A stretch of 33,989 bases of DNA from Thermoflexus sp. GTDB lineage: Bacteria > Chloroflexota > Anaerolineae > B4-G1 > SLSP01. Each line of letters begins with the position of its first letter. Position 1 is the first letter of the stretch. Under the pieces are notes generated by a model. That model saw only the letters and a list, made by a program, of their open reading frames with translations, was not told where the DNA came from and did not search any database. The position numbers and the translations under genes are program-made. Shown here piece by piece: positions 1 through 7,689 of this stretch. The DNA lies in assembly GCA_020722365.1 (NCBI GenBank), contig DYKY01000014.1:1-33989 (forward strand), read 5' to 3'.

Positions 1-43
1 GCTGGATACTGGAAGCTCACTGGCACCGAGTAGGATTCGGAGA

Positions 44-694
44 ATGGAAAATGCGGTATACTGTGCGGTGATGTATGAATTCCTGGCTGGACTTAGCGCC
101 GGCATTCTGTTGACCGGCGACATGGCGCAGGATGTGGCTGTGTTCCTGAAGCGCCATGGTTGCCCGCAGACGGCGCTTCATAGCGCGGCGGTCGCGGCGG
201 AGGCGTGCCGGATCGCCGCAATGGTGGGGATAGAGCCTGCCCGTGCGGCGCAGGCGGGTTGGCTGCACGATGTCAGCGCCGTCATTCCGGTGGAAGAGCG
301 CGCGGCAGTGGCGGAGGCATTGCACATTCCCGTGTTACCCGAAGAACGCGCGCTGCCGATGATCCTGCACCAGAAGCTCTCGGTTGTTGTAGCCCGTGAT
401 CTTTTTGGCGTGGCCGATGCCGACGTGCTGAGCGCCATCGGTTGCCATACGACGCTCAAAGCGGAGGCTTCAGTGCTGGACAAGGTGCTCTTCGTGGCGG
501 ACAAGTTGGCATGGGATCAACCCGGCGAACCGCCATACCGCGTCGCTCTGGAAACAGCATTGGCTCAATCGCTGGATGCGGCGGCGTGCGTCTATCTGCG
601 CTATCTGTGGGAACGCCGCGTCTCGCTGGCGGTCGTTCACCCGTGGCTGGCGGCAGCGCACGCGTGCTTTTGTCAACGGATGCAACAGATTTGA
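44..694 (+). CDS. HD-domain phosphohydrolase, YqeK-like
   Basis: 216-aa ORF; H..AA..A..AGWLHDV (HD) and later CHTT / DKVLFVADKL motifs as in YqeK-type HD proteins. The true start may be an internal ATG. Confidence 0.75.
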   Translation: MENAVYCAVMYEFLAGLSAGILLTGDMAQDVAVFLKRHGCPQTALHSAAVAAEACRIAAMVGIEPARAAQAGWLHDVSAVIPVEERAAVAEALHIPVLPEERALPMILHQKLSVVVARDLFGVADADVLSAIGCHTTLKAEASVLDKVLFVADKLAWDQPGEPPYRVALETALAQSLDAAACVYLRYLWERRVSLAVVHPWLAAAHACFCQRMQQI

Positions 695-737
695 ACGGAT
701 TGTAGACCGGGGCCACACTAACGATCACGAAAATGCT

Positions 738-789
738 TGCGCCGGATCACAATCCGGCGCTGCGGGGACGGCGGATTGTAATCCGCCTT
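738..789. repeat. Two adjacent palindromes (GCGCCGGAT-CACA-ATCCGGCGC and GGCGGATT-GT-AATCCGCC)
   Basis: Perfect 9-bp and 8-bp inverted arms read directly; both contain a GGAT[T/C]ACAATCC core, in opposite orientations. Confidence 0.8.
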
Positions 790-827
790 AAGCGTTGAAG
801 TAGGACTATTTTTGGAGGAGACGCTCA

Positions 828-1538
828 ATGACAGAAACAGCTATTCGAGTGGCAGTGGTGATTTCGGCAGGACAGGAGTGGGACGTTGTGCGCGAACGCT
901 TCGGGCATAACGGCTTGTCCCCTTCTCCCTATGGCGAATGGTGTATCTCGCCGGTCGATATCGCCGGACGCGCGGAGACGGTGGTCTTTTTCCACGAGGG
1001 TTGGGGCAAGATTGCAGCGGCGGCGGCGACGCAATACGTGATCGACCGCTGGCAGCCGCACCTTGTCGTCAACCTGGGGACGTGCGGCGGCTTCGAAGGG
1101 GCAATTGCACGTGAAGCAGTCGTGTTGGTCGAACGCACACTCGTCTACGATATCATTGAGCAGATGGGCGATCCGGAGGCGGCGCTGCGGCATTACGCCA
1201 CCGATCTGGATTTGTCGTGGCTGATGGAACCGTACCCGATGCCGGTACAGCGCGGCCTCTTGGTCTCCGGCGACCGTGATTTGGTTGCGGAGGAAGTTCC
1301 TGTGTTGCGCGCGCGCTTCGGCGCGGCTGCTGGCGATTGGGAATCCGGGGCGATTGCCTATGTCGCAGCGCGCAACGGCGTGCGTTGTTTGATTCTGCGC
1401 GGCGTCACCGATTTGGTCGGCGCTGACGGCGGGGAAGCCTATGATGGTTCTGTCGCCTTTTTCCGCTCGCAAGCCCGGATCGTGATGACGCGCCTGCTCG
1501 ACGCGTTGCCCGATTGGCTGGCATGCGTGCGTTGGTAA
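828..1538 (+). CDS. 5'-methylthioadenosine/S-adenosylhomocysteine nucleosidase-like (PNP/UDP phosphorylase superfamily)
   Basis: VVISAGQEWDVV..., GWGKIAAAAATQYVID, VVNLGTCGGFEG, DWESGAIAYVA and LRGVTDL motifs; AGGAG upstream of the ATG. Confidence 0.8.
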   Translation: MTETAIRVAVVISAGQEWDVVRERFGHNGLSPSPYGEWCISPVDIAGRAETVVFFHEGWGKIAAAAATQYVIDRWQPHLVVNLGTCGGFEGAIAREAVVLVERTLVYDIIEQMGDPEAALRHYATDLDLSWLMEPYPMPVQRGLLVSGDRDLVAEEVPVLRARFGAAAGDWESGAIAYVAARNGVRCLILRGVTDLVGADGGEAYDGSVAFFRSQARIVMTRLLDALPDWLACVRW

Positions 1539-1539
1539 A

Positions 1540-1629
1540 GGATGCAGGATGCAAGAGGCAAGAGGCAAGAAGCAGGAGGCAAGAGGCAGGATGTAGGATT
1601 TCCTTTCCTGCTTCTTGCCTCCTGTCTCT
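1540..1629. repeat. Period-7 array (RGAnGCA units x8) followed by an inverted copy forming a 16-bp stem
   Basis: GGATGCA GGATGCA AGAGGCA AGAGGCA AGAAGCA GGAGGCA AGAGGCA GGATGTA; GAGGCAAGAAGCAGGA (1562-1577) pairs with TCCTGCTTCTTGCCTC (1606-1621). Confidence 0.9.
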
Positions 1630-1636
1630 TTAGAAC

Positions 1637-1696
1637 CTATCCGAAAATTCACCGTCGACGCACTATAAACGCTCGAAAGCATAATTTTTCGGATAG
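1637..1696. mobile_element. Small MITE-like element with terminal inverted repeats CTATCCGAAAAtt
   Basis: CTATCCGAAAATT (1637-1649) and AATTTTTCGGATAG (1683-1696) bound about 33 bp of non-coding DNA. Confidence 0.5.
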
Positions 1697-1704
1697 AGAC
1701 TTAA

Positions 1705-2526
1705 TCAGGCTTTTTGCATGACGAAGCTCTTGTAGACGAAAGCTCCGGTCCGGAACCCTTTGTAGATACCTGCGCCTTTGGTGCCGGCAAATTCTTGTAT
1801 CAGCTTCACCAATAATTTCGGCGCACCTCTGCGGATGTGCGCGATACGGCGCTCGTGGTCGGCATCCAAAGCCTCGATCACATTGGGGGTGATGTCCTTC
1901 TGCCTGACGAGCTGCATCTCGGAGTGCGCGAGTTGCTCGTCCAGTTCATCGATCTGCTCACGGGGGCGGAAATCCGCAAAGAGGAAGTGACCGCCGGGCT
2001 TGAGGACGCGTTTGACCTGCGCAAGGAAGGCAGTCATCGAGGCGTAACAGTGCGAGGACTCCACGTTCACCACCGCATCGAAGCTGCCGTCGTCGAATGG
2101 CAAATGTTCGGCGTCGCCCGGCATAAAGCTCAGGCCCTCGACGCAGTAGTGACGGCGGCACAAGTTCACGGCTTTGTCGGAAAAGTCCACACCGATCATT
2201 TGCGCCGGACCGAGGTAGCGCTTGATGTAATCCGCGCCGCCGCCGCGCCCGCTGCCCACTTCCAGCACCTTCAGCCCGCGCAGCTCGACTGTGTTGGCGA
2301 CGTGGTGGTAGAGTTGAATGCAGTAGCGGTTGATTTCGTCTTCGCTCTGCAACGTCGGGACTTCGGCGGTATCCTCCGGCGCGTAGCCGTAGTTCATAAA
2401 CGACCAATCGCGCTTTTGGTAATACCTGGCCATAAACTGGTACATCTGCTTGCGCGTGGCCTTCCTGAACTTAGGGTAGACGTGACACATATGGGTATAT
2501 AGTTTGGCTAACACAATCCCTCTCAT
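1705..2526 (-). CDS. Class I SAM-dependent methyltransferase (phthiotriol dimycocerosate methyltransferase-like)
   Basis: LKVLEVGSGRGGGADYI (motif I), PGDAEHLPFDDGSFDAVVNVESSHCY, VLKPGGHFLFADFR; N-terminal RDWSFMNYGYA. Confidence 0.8.
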   Translation of the reverse strand: MRGIVLAKLYTHMCHVYPKFRKATRKQMYQFMARYYQKRDWSFMNYGYAPEDTAEVPTLQSEDEINRYCIQLYHHVANTVELRGLKVLEVGSGRGGGADYIKRYLGPAQMIGVDFSDKAVNLCRRHYCVEGLSFMPGDAEHLPFDDGSFDAVVNVESSHCYASMTAFLAQVKRVLKPGGHFLFADFRPREQIDELDEQLAHSEMQLVRQKDITPNVIEALDADHERRIAHIRRGAPKLLVKLIQEFAGTKGAGIYKGFRTGAFVYKSFVMQKA

Positions 2527-2882
2527 TTCCCTTGGTGGCTATTGATAACACTGCCATACATTATATCAGATTCAGGTAGCGAAAGCGGCAAAGGAAACCT
2601 CACCGGCTTTAGTTGGGGGCGTTCTTTGTTGACCGCTTCGCGCGCCGAGATAACCCCCACCAGACCGAGCAGCAGGGGGATGAGCGGCAGGCAGTAGTAG
2701 CCCATGTTGCACGTGAGGCGCGAAAACAGCACCAGCGCGCCACTGCCGAGCGCACCCAGGGCTGCCAGGTCGTAGGTGTTGCCCATAAAGGTGACCGTGC
2801 GCCGTCCTGGAAGGCTCTTTGCCGGGTCGTAGTCCTCACCATGCTCCGCCCGCATCTGTTCGACAAAAGCATTCTGGGTCAT
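2523..2882 (-). CDS. Small hypothetical membrane protein
   Basis: Start taken at MTQNAFVEQM with AGGAGGCC upstream; hydrophobic LPLIPLLLGLVGVISA; the 5' extension in the ORF track is translated period-7 repeat. Confidence 0.6.
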   Translation of the reverse strand: MTQNAFVEQMRAEHGEDYDPAKSLPGRRTVTFMGNTYDLAALGALGSGALVLFSRLTCNMGYYCLPLIPLLLGLVGVISAREAVNKERPQLKPVRFPLPLSLPESDIMYGSVINSHQGK

Positions 2883-2899
2883 ATAAGGCCTCCTATCAA

Positions 2900-2955
2900 A
2901 ACTCGCAACTCGCAACTCGCAACCCGTAACTCGCAACTCGCAACTCATAACTCTA
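2900..2955. repeat. Period-7 array, 8 units (AACTCGC)
   Basis: AACTCGC AACTCGC AACTCGC AACCCGT AACTCGC AACTCGC AACTCAT AACTCTA. Confidence 0.95.
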
Positions 2956-2975
2956 CAGTCTCACCCTTGTCAAGG

Positions 2976-3665
2976 TTACGACGCCAAAATCAAGCGTGAG
3001 CGCGTGCAGCGCCGGGGTGTGTCGACCAGGTTGAGCGCCTTCAGCACTTCATCGGGACGGCCCGTTGCGCCGGGACGGGCGTGGATGCGCATCCACAGGC
3101 CGATCCAGGGGGCGGGTGCATCTTCGAGGTGCAGCGCCTCAACCAGCAGGCGCAAGTCGTAAGTTTTACCCCGATATTTACGTCCGCGTTTCGCCAGCGC
3201 AAGCGTGTCGCTGTTCAGAAAATTCGTGACGGCGGATTGCACGGTTTCCGGGGCGACGTCGCGCAACCACACGCGATATTCGGCAGCGACGAGCTGTTCC
3301 GAGAGCGCGGCTTCGTCTTCGGGCACGGCGTGCACATCGATGACTGACAGATCCTGCGGGACCACGCCTGTTAAAGCTGCCAGCATCATCGCCGGGTCTA
3401 CCGGCGTCTCGAGCCACACGTCCATGAGATCGGCCTCACTTCCACAGCCCACGGGCAGCGGCGCGGCGAAGTGCAGTTTTGGCCGAGGGTTGTAGCCCTG
3501 ACTGTACTTAAGCGGCATCCCCGCGCGGCGCAGACTCCGCTCCCAAATCTTGCCTAATTCCAGCACGGAGACGTAGGCCAGCGTCTGCCGCGTGGCAAAC
3601 GTAATGCGGTAACGCAGATTTTGGATTTTCGATTGCGGATTTTGGAGGGGGGATTCGTCATTCAT
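2976..3665 (-). CDS. TIGR03936 family radical-SAM-associated protein (DUF2344)
   Basis: RYRITFATRQTLAYVSVLELGKIWERSLRRAGMPLKYSQGYNPRPKLHFAAPLPVG; directly downstream of the TIGR03960 gene as is typical. Confidence 0.85.
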   Translation of the reverse strand: MNDESPLQNPQSKIQNLRYRITFATRQTLAYVSVLELGKIWERSLRRAGMPLKYSQGYNPRPKLHFAAPLPVGCGSEADLMDVWLETPVDPAMMLAALTGVVPQDLSVIDVHAVPEDEAALSEQLVAAEYRVWLRDVAPETVQSAVTNFLNSDTLALAKRGRKYRGKTYDLRLLVEALHLEDAPAPWIGLWMRIHARPGATGRPDEVLKALNLVDTPRRCTRSRLILAS

Positions 3666-3719
3666 ATTCCTTACTCCTTACTCCATACTCCTTACTCCTT
3701 ACTCCCTACTCCCTGCTCT
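3616..3719. repeat. Period-7 array (GGATTTT type followed by TTACTCC type)
   Basis: AGATTTT GGATTTT CGATTGC GGATTTT GGAGGGG GGATTCG TCATTCA... then TTACTCC TTACTCC ATACTCC TTACTCC TTACTCC CTACTCC CTGCTCT. Confidence 0.9.
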
Positions 3720-5557
3720 GGGCACTCCCACTCCGCCGTCCACGTCCCCGGATAATTGACGAGGATACCGCAGGCGTGGCAGCTCTCGCGGCAGTCGCTG
3801 AGCAGCTCGCCGGCCTGGCTGCGGCGGTAGTCGCGCTGGAAGAAGCGCTTTTCGACGCCGCTGTGCAGGTGATCCCAGGGAAGCGGCTCGTCCTCGGCGC
3901 GGGGGCGGTAGAGGGCATCGTCTACGTCGAAGCCGGCTTCGTCGAACGCGCGCTCCCACGCTTCGGGGCTGCGCCATTCATCCCAGGCATCGAAGCGTGC
4001 GCCATTGCGCCACGCCGCTTCGACGACGACATTCAGTCGCCGGTCGCCGCGCGCCAGCAGCGCCTCGAGGCGCGTGCCGTCGTACTGGTTCCAGGAGAGG
4101 CGCAGACCGCGCCCGCGCAGGCGCTCGCGCAGCAACGCTTGCCGCCGCTCGACCGTGGCGCGGTCGGCCAACGGCGCCCATTGAAAGGTGGTGTGCGGCT
4201 TGGGGACGAAGGTGCTCACGCTGACGTGAATCTCCGTCTTGCGCCCGCCGATGTCCAGCCCCAGGCGGCGGACGCGGTGCGCCAAATCGATGATGGCCTC
4301 GATGTCCTCGTCCGTCTCGCCGGGCAGGCCGAGCATAAAGTAGAGCTTGAGCGTGCGCCAGCCGCGCGTGAAGACCTCGGTTGCCACAGCGAGCAGATCC
4401 TCGGTGGCGATGTCCTTGTTGATGCGGCGGCGCAGCGCGTCACTGCCCGCCTCCGGCGCGAAGGTGAAGCCGGAACGCCGGCCCTGCGCGAGCATATCGG
4501 CCAAATCCACCGAGAACGACTCAATGCGCAGGCTCGGCAGCGAGATGGAGACGTGACGGCCCTTGAAGCGGTCCAGCAGCGCCTCCAACAACGGCTTGAT
4601 TTCGCTGTGGTCGGCGGAGGAGAGCGAGAGCAGGGCGACCTCTTCGTAGCCGGTGGCGTCCAGGATGGCGGAGGCGCTTTCGACGATTTCGGCGGCGGGG
4701 CGCTCGCGCACAGGGCGCGTGATCGCGCCGGCCTGGCAGAAGCGGCAGCCGCGCGTGCATCCCCGCTGGATTTCGACCACGGCGCGGTTGTGCGTCACTT
4801 CCACGTTGGGGACGAGTTGGCGGACGGGGGTGGGGGGCAACATGGGCAGCAGCCGTTTGAGGATGCGGGCGGGCGTGGCAGGATCGGTGGGCGTCACTGC
4901 GCCGAATTCGCCGGTCGGTTGGTAAAAGCGCGGGACGTACAGCCCCGGCACATCGAGCAGCGCGCGTAATTGGGCCTCACGCGGGAGATGGCGATGCGCG
5001 CGCCACGTGTCGATCAGCTCGAGAAAAACCGCTTCCGCTTCGCCGATGACGAACACGTCGAAGAAGTCCGCGACCGGCTCCGGATTGAACGTCCCGTGCC
5101 CCCCGCCCACGATGAGCGGGTGCGTCGCGTCGCGGTCGGCGGCGCGCAGCGGGATGCCGGCGAGGTCGAGCAGTTCCAGGACGTTGGTGTAGAGTTGCTC
5201 GTAAGCTGTGCTGATTGCCAAAATATCGAAGGCGGCAACCGGGCGATAGCTTTCCAGCGTGTAGAGCGGCAAGTGTGCCTGCCGCATCTGGGCGATCATG
5301 TCCGGCGCGGGCAGATAGGTGCGCTCCGCCAGGATGTCGGGCTGCGCGTTGAGCAGGTCGTAGAAGATGGCGAGGGCGAAGTTGGACATCCCCAGTTCGT
5401 AAATGTCGGGGAAGGCCAGGCAGATGTGGGTGTCCGTAGTCTCCCACGGTTTGTGGATGGCGTTATACTCACCGCCGACGTAGCGTCCCGGTTTTTGCAC
5501 GCGGTGGAGCAGCGCTTCGATGGTTTCCCAGGGGATGGGGTGGTATGTGTTGGTCAC
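3692..5557 (-). CDS. TIGR03960 family B12-binding-domain radical SAM protein
   Basis: 621 aa; VEIQRGCTRGCRFCQAGAITRPVRER (CxxxCxxC), SLPSLRIESFS, FAPEAGSDALRRRINK, FMLGLPGETDEDI. Confidence 0.9.
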   Translation of the reverse strand: MTNTYHPIPWETIEALLHRVQKPGRYVGGEYNAIHKPWETTDTHICLAFPDIYELGMSNFALAIFYDLLNAQPDILAERTYLPAPDMIAQMRQAHLPLYTLESYRPVAAFDILAISTAYEQLYTNVLELLDLAGIPLRAADRDATHPLIVGGGHGTFNPEPVADFFDVFVIGEAEAVFLELIDTWRAHRHLPREAQLRALLDVPGLYVPRFYQPTGEFGAVTPTDPATPARILKRLLPMLPPTPVRQLVPNVEVTHNRAVVEIQRGCTRGCRFCQAGAITRPVRERPAAEIVESASAILDATGYEEVALLSLSSADHSEIKPLLEALLDRFKGRHVSISLPSLRIESFSVDLADMLAQGRRSGFTFAPEAGSDALRRRINKDIATEDLLAVATEVFTRGWRTLKLYFMLGLPGETDEDIEAIIDLAHRVRRLGLDIGGRKTEIHVSVSTFVPKPHTTFQWAPLADRATVERRQALLRERLRGRGLRLSWNQYDGTRLEALLARGDRRLNVVVEAAWRNGARFDAWDEWRSPEAWERAFDEAGFDVDDALYRPRAEDEPLPWDHLHSGVEKRFFQRDYRRSQAGELLSDCRESCHACGILVNYPGTWTAEWECPEQGVGSKE

Positions 5558-5566
5558 GATGACACG

Positions 5567-5994
5567 TTAGCCACTGGCGACGTCGCGCACGACTTTGATC
5601 CAGACTGTCCGCCATCGCGGGCCGTCGAATTCGGCGGGGAAGACGCCGCGCCAGCCTGCTGGCGTCGCCATTGGCCCATATGCGGCCGGCGCTCCTGCAC
5701 GAAGATGAAGTGGTCGCTGCCGAGGAGCACGGATTTGATGTGCGCCGTGGAGTTGCCTTCGCTGTGGCGGTAGGGTAGGCCCTCCGGCGCGATGCGCTCC
5801 AGAAGCATGGCGATATCGCTTTCGACGTCTGGGCCCCAGTTTTCGTTGAGCACGATGCCCGCCGTGGTATGGGGGCAGTAGATGAAGCACATCCCCTCGT
5901 CAACCTCAGCGTCCTGGACGACCCGCTGTATTTCGGCGGTGATGTCGATAAAATCGGCCTTCGCGCGCGTCGGAATCTCTATCTTTTTGAACAT
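5567..5994 (-). pseudogene. yjbQ: Secondary thiamine-phosphate synthase / UPF0047 YjbQ, frameshifted at about 5649-5665
   Basis: Frame 1 gives MFKKIEIPTRAKADFIDITAEIQ...GMCFIYCPHTTAGIVLNENWGPDVESDI...HMGQW; the conserved C-terminus RGVFPAEFDGPRWRTVWIKVVRDVASG* is in another frame. Assembly error not excluded. Confidence 0.7.
5649..5665. repeat. 17-bp palindromic insertion (CGCCAGC-CT-GCTGGCG)
   Basis: On the minus strand, TGGCG-ACGCCAGCAGGC-TGGCG; removing 17 bp between the TGGCG repeats restores the yjbQ frame. Confidence 0.7.
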
Positions 5995-6003
5995 CGTACC
6001 TCT

Positions 6004-7680
6004 CTACGTCAAAAAATCGCGCAATTTACGGCTGCGGCCCGGATGGCGGAGTTTACGCAGGGCCTTCGATTCGATCTGCCGGATGCGCTCGCGGGTGACG
6101 TTGAACGCCTGCCCGACTTCTTCGAGCGTGTGCGGACGTCCGTCCTTGAAGCCGAAGCGCATTTCGAGCACTTCGCGCTCGCGGCGGCCCAGTTCGCCCA
6201 GGATGTGTTGCAGTTGCTCGCGCAACATCTGCATCGAGGTGGCGTCCATGGGGCCGGGAAGGTTGTCATCCTCGATGAAGTCGGACAGCTCGCTGTTGTC
6301 TTCCGTACCCACGGGGCTTTCCAGCGACATCGGCTCCTGGGAGATGCTGATGATGCGGCGCACTTTGAACATTGCCCGGCGCAATTTGCGATCCAGGACA
6401 GGTGAGAGGGGCAGGTTCTCGGCGCGCGCCTGCGTGATGGCGACGATGTCTTCCGGTTCGAGCACCTCCATTTCCAGGGCCAACTCATCGAGGTTGGGAT
6501 CTCGCCCGAGTTCCTGCATCATCCGCCGTTGGATGCGCATCAGGCGGTTGATGGTCTCGACCATGTGGACGGGGATGCGGATGGTGCGCGCCTGGTCGGC
6601 GATGGCGCGGCTGATGGCCTGACGAATCCACCACGTTGCATACGTCGAGAACTTGTAGCCGCGCATGTAGTCGAATTTCTCGACGGCGCGCAGCAGGCCG
6701 ATGTTGCCTTCCTGGATCAAATCGAGGAAGGAGACGCCACGTCCTACGTAGCGCTTAGCGATATTCACCACCAGCCGCAGGTTGGCGCGCACCAGCATCT
6801 GTTGCGCTTCGGCGGCCAGCACCTCGACGCGCTCCCACCAGGCAAACACCGAATCGGGGTAAGTGTGTGCGCGGATCTGGGTCGTTGTCGGCCAACGGCT
6901 ATTGACGTCCATCTTATCGTGGATGTACTGGACCAGTTCGGGCGGCAACAGGTACAGGTACATTGCCGCGCGGAGCAGTTCCAGGATAACGGGCCGCCAA
7001 CGTGGATCATCGCCCCACTGGTTGGGGCCCATGTAGGTGTAGAGGTTCGAGGCTTTCTCGGCGATGAGCACCTGTTGCTGTTGCAAGATTTCCCCCAGGA
7101 AATCCGTAACTTCTGGGGTGCCAAGGTCGTTTTTCCGGGCTATGCGCTGGCTTTCGTTCCACGCAGTGCGGGCTTGTTTGTAGAGATCCAGGACGTTGGA
7201 CTCCATGGCCTCAGGTTCATCCGCCGTGGCAACCGTCTGGCAAATAAGACCCAACTGCGCGACGGCCTCACGAATGATGCAGAGCCAGACTTCCTGGTAC
7301 GGTTCGAGGAGATCGACGCGCCCGATTTCGCGCAAGTACATCCGCACCGGATCATCGACCAGGTCCTCAACAATGATGGGCTTGGATGACTCCTCCTCGA
7401 TTTCTTCAAGTTCATCCGGCGAGGGTTCGTCTTCCCAAGCCTCATGGTCCTCATCGGCCATATCGTTGTGCCCGAAATCGACTCCTTCTGCGTTGACTTC
7501 CGCTTCGCTGTCGCCGCTGTAAGCATCTTCCTCCCAGGCAAACTGCCCGGCATCATCATGGAGATTGTGCGCGTCCTCCGGTTCATGCACGGCTGTGTTA
7601 TCCGGTTCTTGCGGGACGCGGACCGTGGGGGCGCGGCCCGTGGGTACATGGGCATTGGCTGTTCGTTGCCTAGGTGACAT
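6004..7680 (-). CDS. rpoD: RNA polymerase sigma factor, RpoD/SigA family
   Basis: [12 protein letters not shown] (1.2), [55 protein letters not shown] (2.x), [20 protein letters not shown] (4.2); AGGAGGAAT upstream. Confidence 0.95.
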   Translation of the reverse strand: MSPRQRTANAHVPTGRAPTVRVPQEPDNTAVHEPEDAHNLHDDAGQFAWEEDAYSGDSEAEVNAEGVDFGHNDMADEDHEAWEDEPSPDELEEIEEESSKPIIVEDLVDDPVRMYLREIGRVDLLEPYQEVWLCIIREAVAQLGLICQTVATADEPEAMESNVLDLYKQARTAWNESQRIARKNDLGTPEVTDFLGEILQQQQVLIAEKASNLYTYMGPNQWGDDPRWRPVILELLRAAMYLYLLPPELVQYIHDKMDVNSRWPTTTQIRAHTYPDSVFAWWERVEVLAAEAQQMLVRANLRLVVNIAKRYVGRGVSFLDLIQEGNIGLLRAVEKFDYMRGYKFSTYATWWIRQAISRAIADQARTIRIPVHMVETINRLMRIQRRMMQELGRDPNLDELALEMEVLEPEDIVAITQARAENLPLSPVLDRKLRRAMFKVRRIISISQEPMSLESPVGTEDNSELSDFIEDDNLPGPMDATSMQMLREQLQHILGELGRREREVLEMRFGFKDGRPHTLEEVGQAFNVTRERIRQIESKALRKLRHPGRSRKLRDFLT

Positions 7681-7689
7681 TCCTCCTCC

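Noticed and set aside
825-1682. 285-aa minus-strand ORF
   Set aside because: Antisense of the nucleosidase gene; its N-terminus (ERKSYILPLASCFLPLASCILHPL) is translated heptad repeat.
3776-5773. Long plus-strand ORFs (397 aa and 267 aa)
   Set aside because: Lie opposite the TIGR03960 and yjbQ genes; compositionally typical of antisense frames in GC-rich coding DNA.
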